DNA from: Betaproteobacteria bacterium | GTDB lineage: Bacteria > Pseudomonadota > Gammaproteobacteria > Burkholderiales > Casimicrobiaceae | Reading direction: 5' to 3' | NCBI GenBank assembly: GCA_013298145.1 | Contig: JAAFJO010000003.1 | Coordinates: forward strand, 248,001-312,000 | Length of the DNA stretch: 64,000 nucleotides | Shown here: in pieces, positions 63,700-64,000 of the stretch | Position numbering within the stretch: position 1 is the first letter of the stretch | Layout: each line of letters opens with the position of its first letter | Notes under the pieces: generated by a model | Told to the model about the DNA's origin: nothing | The model's input: only the letters and a program-made list of their open reading frames with translations | Database searches by the model: none | Translations under genes and position numbers: made by a program

Positions 63700-64000
63700 C
63701 GAGCAGTTTCGGCGGTGCGAGCGTTGTTAAGTTCGAAGGCGTCGAAGTTTGCGACGAAGCTGGAGCGGTCACGCGAAGTTGCGTTGACCTGCGATTGCTG
63801 AGACTGGTTGATGATCCAGGCCAAATTGGTCGGCGAGTCCGCCGCCTGCAACGCATCATCGTAAGAGATCGAGCCGCCCAAGTAGAGCTTTGCGAGCGCT
63901 TGTTCAAAGGTGCAAGAGCCTTGAGTGAGGCTCTGCTCCATCGCCTCTTTAACGCGAGATAAGTCACCTTGCGCGATCATGTCGGCAACGAGCTTCGTGT
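63696..64000 (-). CDS. pilU: Type IV pilus retraction ATPase PilU, C-terminal part (5' partial)
   Basis: Only the last 101 codons are inside the window; the frame runs off the right edge. The C-terminal helical region is visible: KLVADMIAQGDLSRVKEAME, GSCTFEQALAKLYLGGSISY, then DDALQAADSPTNLAWIINQS. ADSPTNL-W is more like PilU than PilT. The ATPase core lies outside the window. The stop overlaps the prmB start (ATGA). Confidence 0.85.
   Translation of the reverse strand, partial: TKLVADMIAQGDLSRVKEAMEQSLTQGSCTFEQALAKLYLGGSISYDDALQAADSPTNLAWIINQSQQSQVNATSRDRSSFVANFDAFELNNARTAETAR

Noticed and set aside
1..64000. Insertion sequences, prophage, restriction or toxin-antitoxin genes
   Set aside because: Read through both strands without finding transposase, integrase, phage or defence signatures; none is claimed.

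Overview
The window looks like a chromosomal segment of a Gram-negative betaproteobacterium (Burkholderiales-like; this placement is inferred from gene order and gene content, not from a marker tree). It carries the conserved rpsB-tsf-pyrH-frr-uppS-cdsA-dxr-rseP-bamA-skp-lpxD-fabZ-lpxA-lpxB-rnhB block, PrmB, an Aat/Bpt N-degron pair, a type IV pilus motor remnant (PilU) and an NDH-2 dehydrogenase. Base composition is moderately GC-rich. Genes are tightly packed, and at least sixteen junctions are 4-nt start/stop overlaps (ATGA, GTGA, TTGA). No transposase, phage, CRISPR or rRNA was seen.

Region 1 (1-26623) is a surface polysaccharide locus. The plus-strand half (1-18802) holds an asparagine-synthase/glycosyltransferase fusion cut by the window edge, five stand-alone or domain-fused GT2 glycosyltransferases, two GT4 glycosyltransferases, a methyltransferase, a hexapeptide acyltransferase, an O-antigen ligase/polymerase-like membrane protein, a GT-C membrane protein and a NodU-type carbamoyltransferase. 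It also holds nucleotide-sugar genes: GalE, a Gmd-like protein, Gmd and Fcl. A YdcF-family protein closes this half. The minus-strand half (18875-26623) holds two paralogous GT8 enzymes, an interrupted unknown gene, an exostosin-like GT, Ugd, GalU and a WecA/MraY-type phosphoglycosyl transferase. Together these predict a heteropolysaccharide built from UDP-Glc, UDP-Gal, UDP-GlcA and GDP-L-fucose, with carbamoyl, acyl, methyl and perhaps amide decorations. Flippase and export genes are not in the window.

Region 2 (26992-42831) is housekeeping: YgfZ, then translation (S2, EF-Ts, RRF), UMP kinase, isoprenoid and phospholipid synthesis, outer-membrane assembly (RseP, BamA, Skp), lipid A synthesis (LpxD, FabZ, LpxA, LpxB) and RNase HII. 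A near-consensus -10 box precedes rpsB, and factor-independent terminator-like hairpins follow rpsB and tsf.

Region 3 (42889-57607) is metabolic and regulatory: a flavin reductase, NDH-2, MoaD and MoaE, a 2-keto-3-deoxygalactonokinase, a Pat-like acyl-CoA synthetase/acetyltransferase fusion and a MoxR-DUF58-transglutaminase operon. A Tat-type Rieske protein starts head-to-head with moxR inside 10 bp and runs into aat and bpt. A renalase-like flavoprotein and tRNA-Val(CAC) follow.

Region 4 (58040-64000) has an ECF sigma factor, a membrane anti-sigma factor and a secreted subtilisin-like protease. The anti-sigma factor's periplasmic tail resembles a subtilase propeptide, which makes this the most attractive candidate for an undescribed signalling system. 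A minus-strand coupled operon pilU-prmB-FAD oxidoreductase ends the window.
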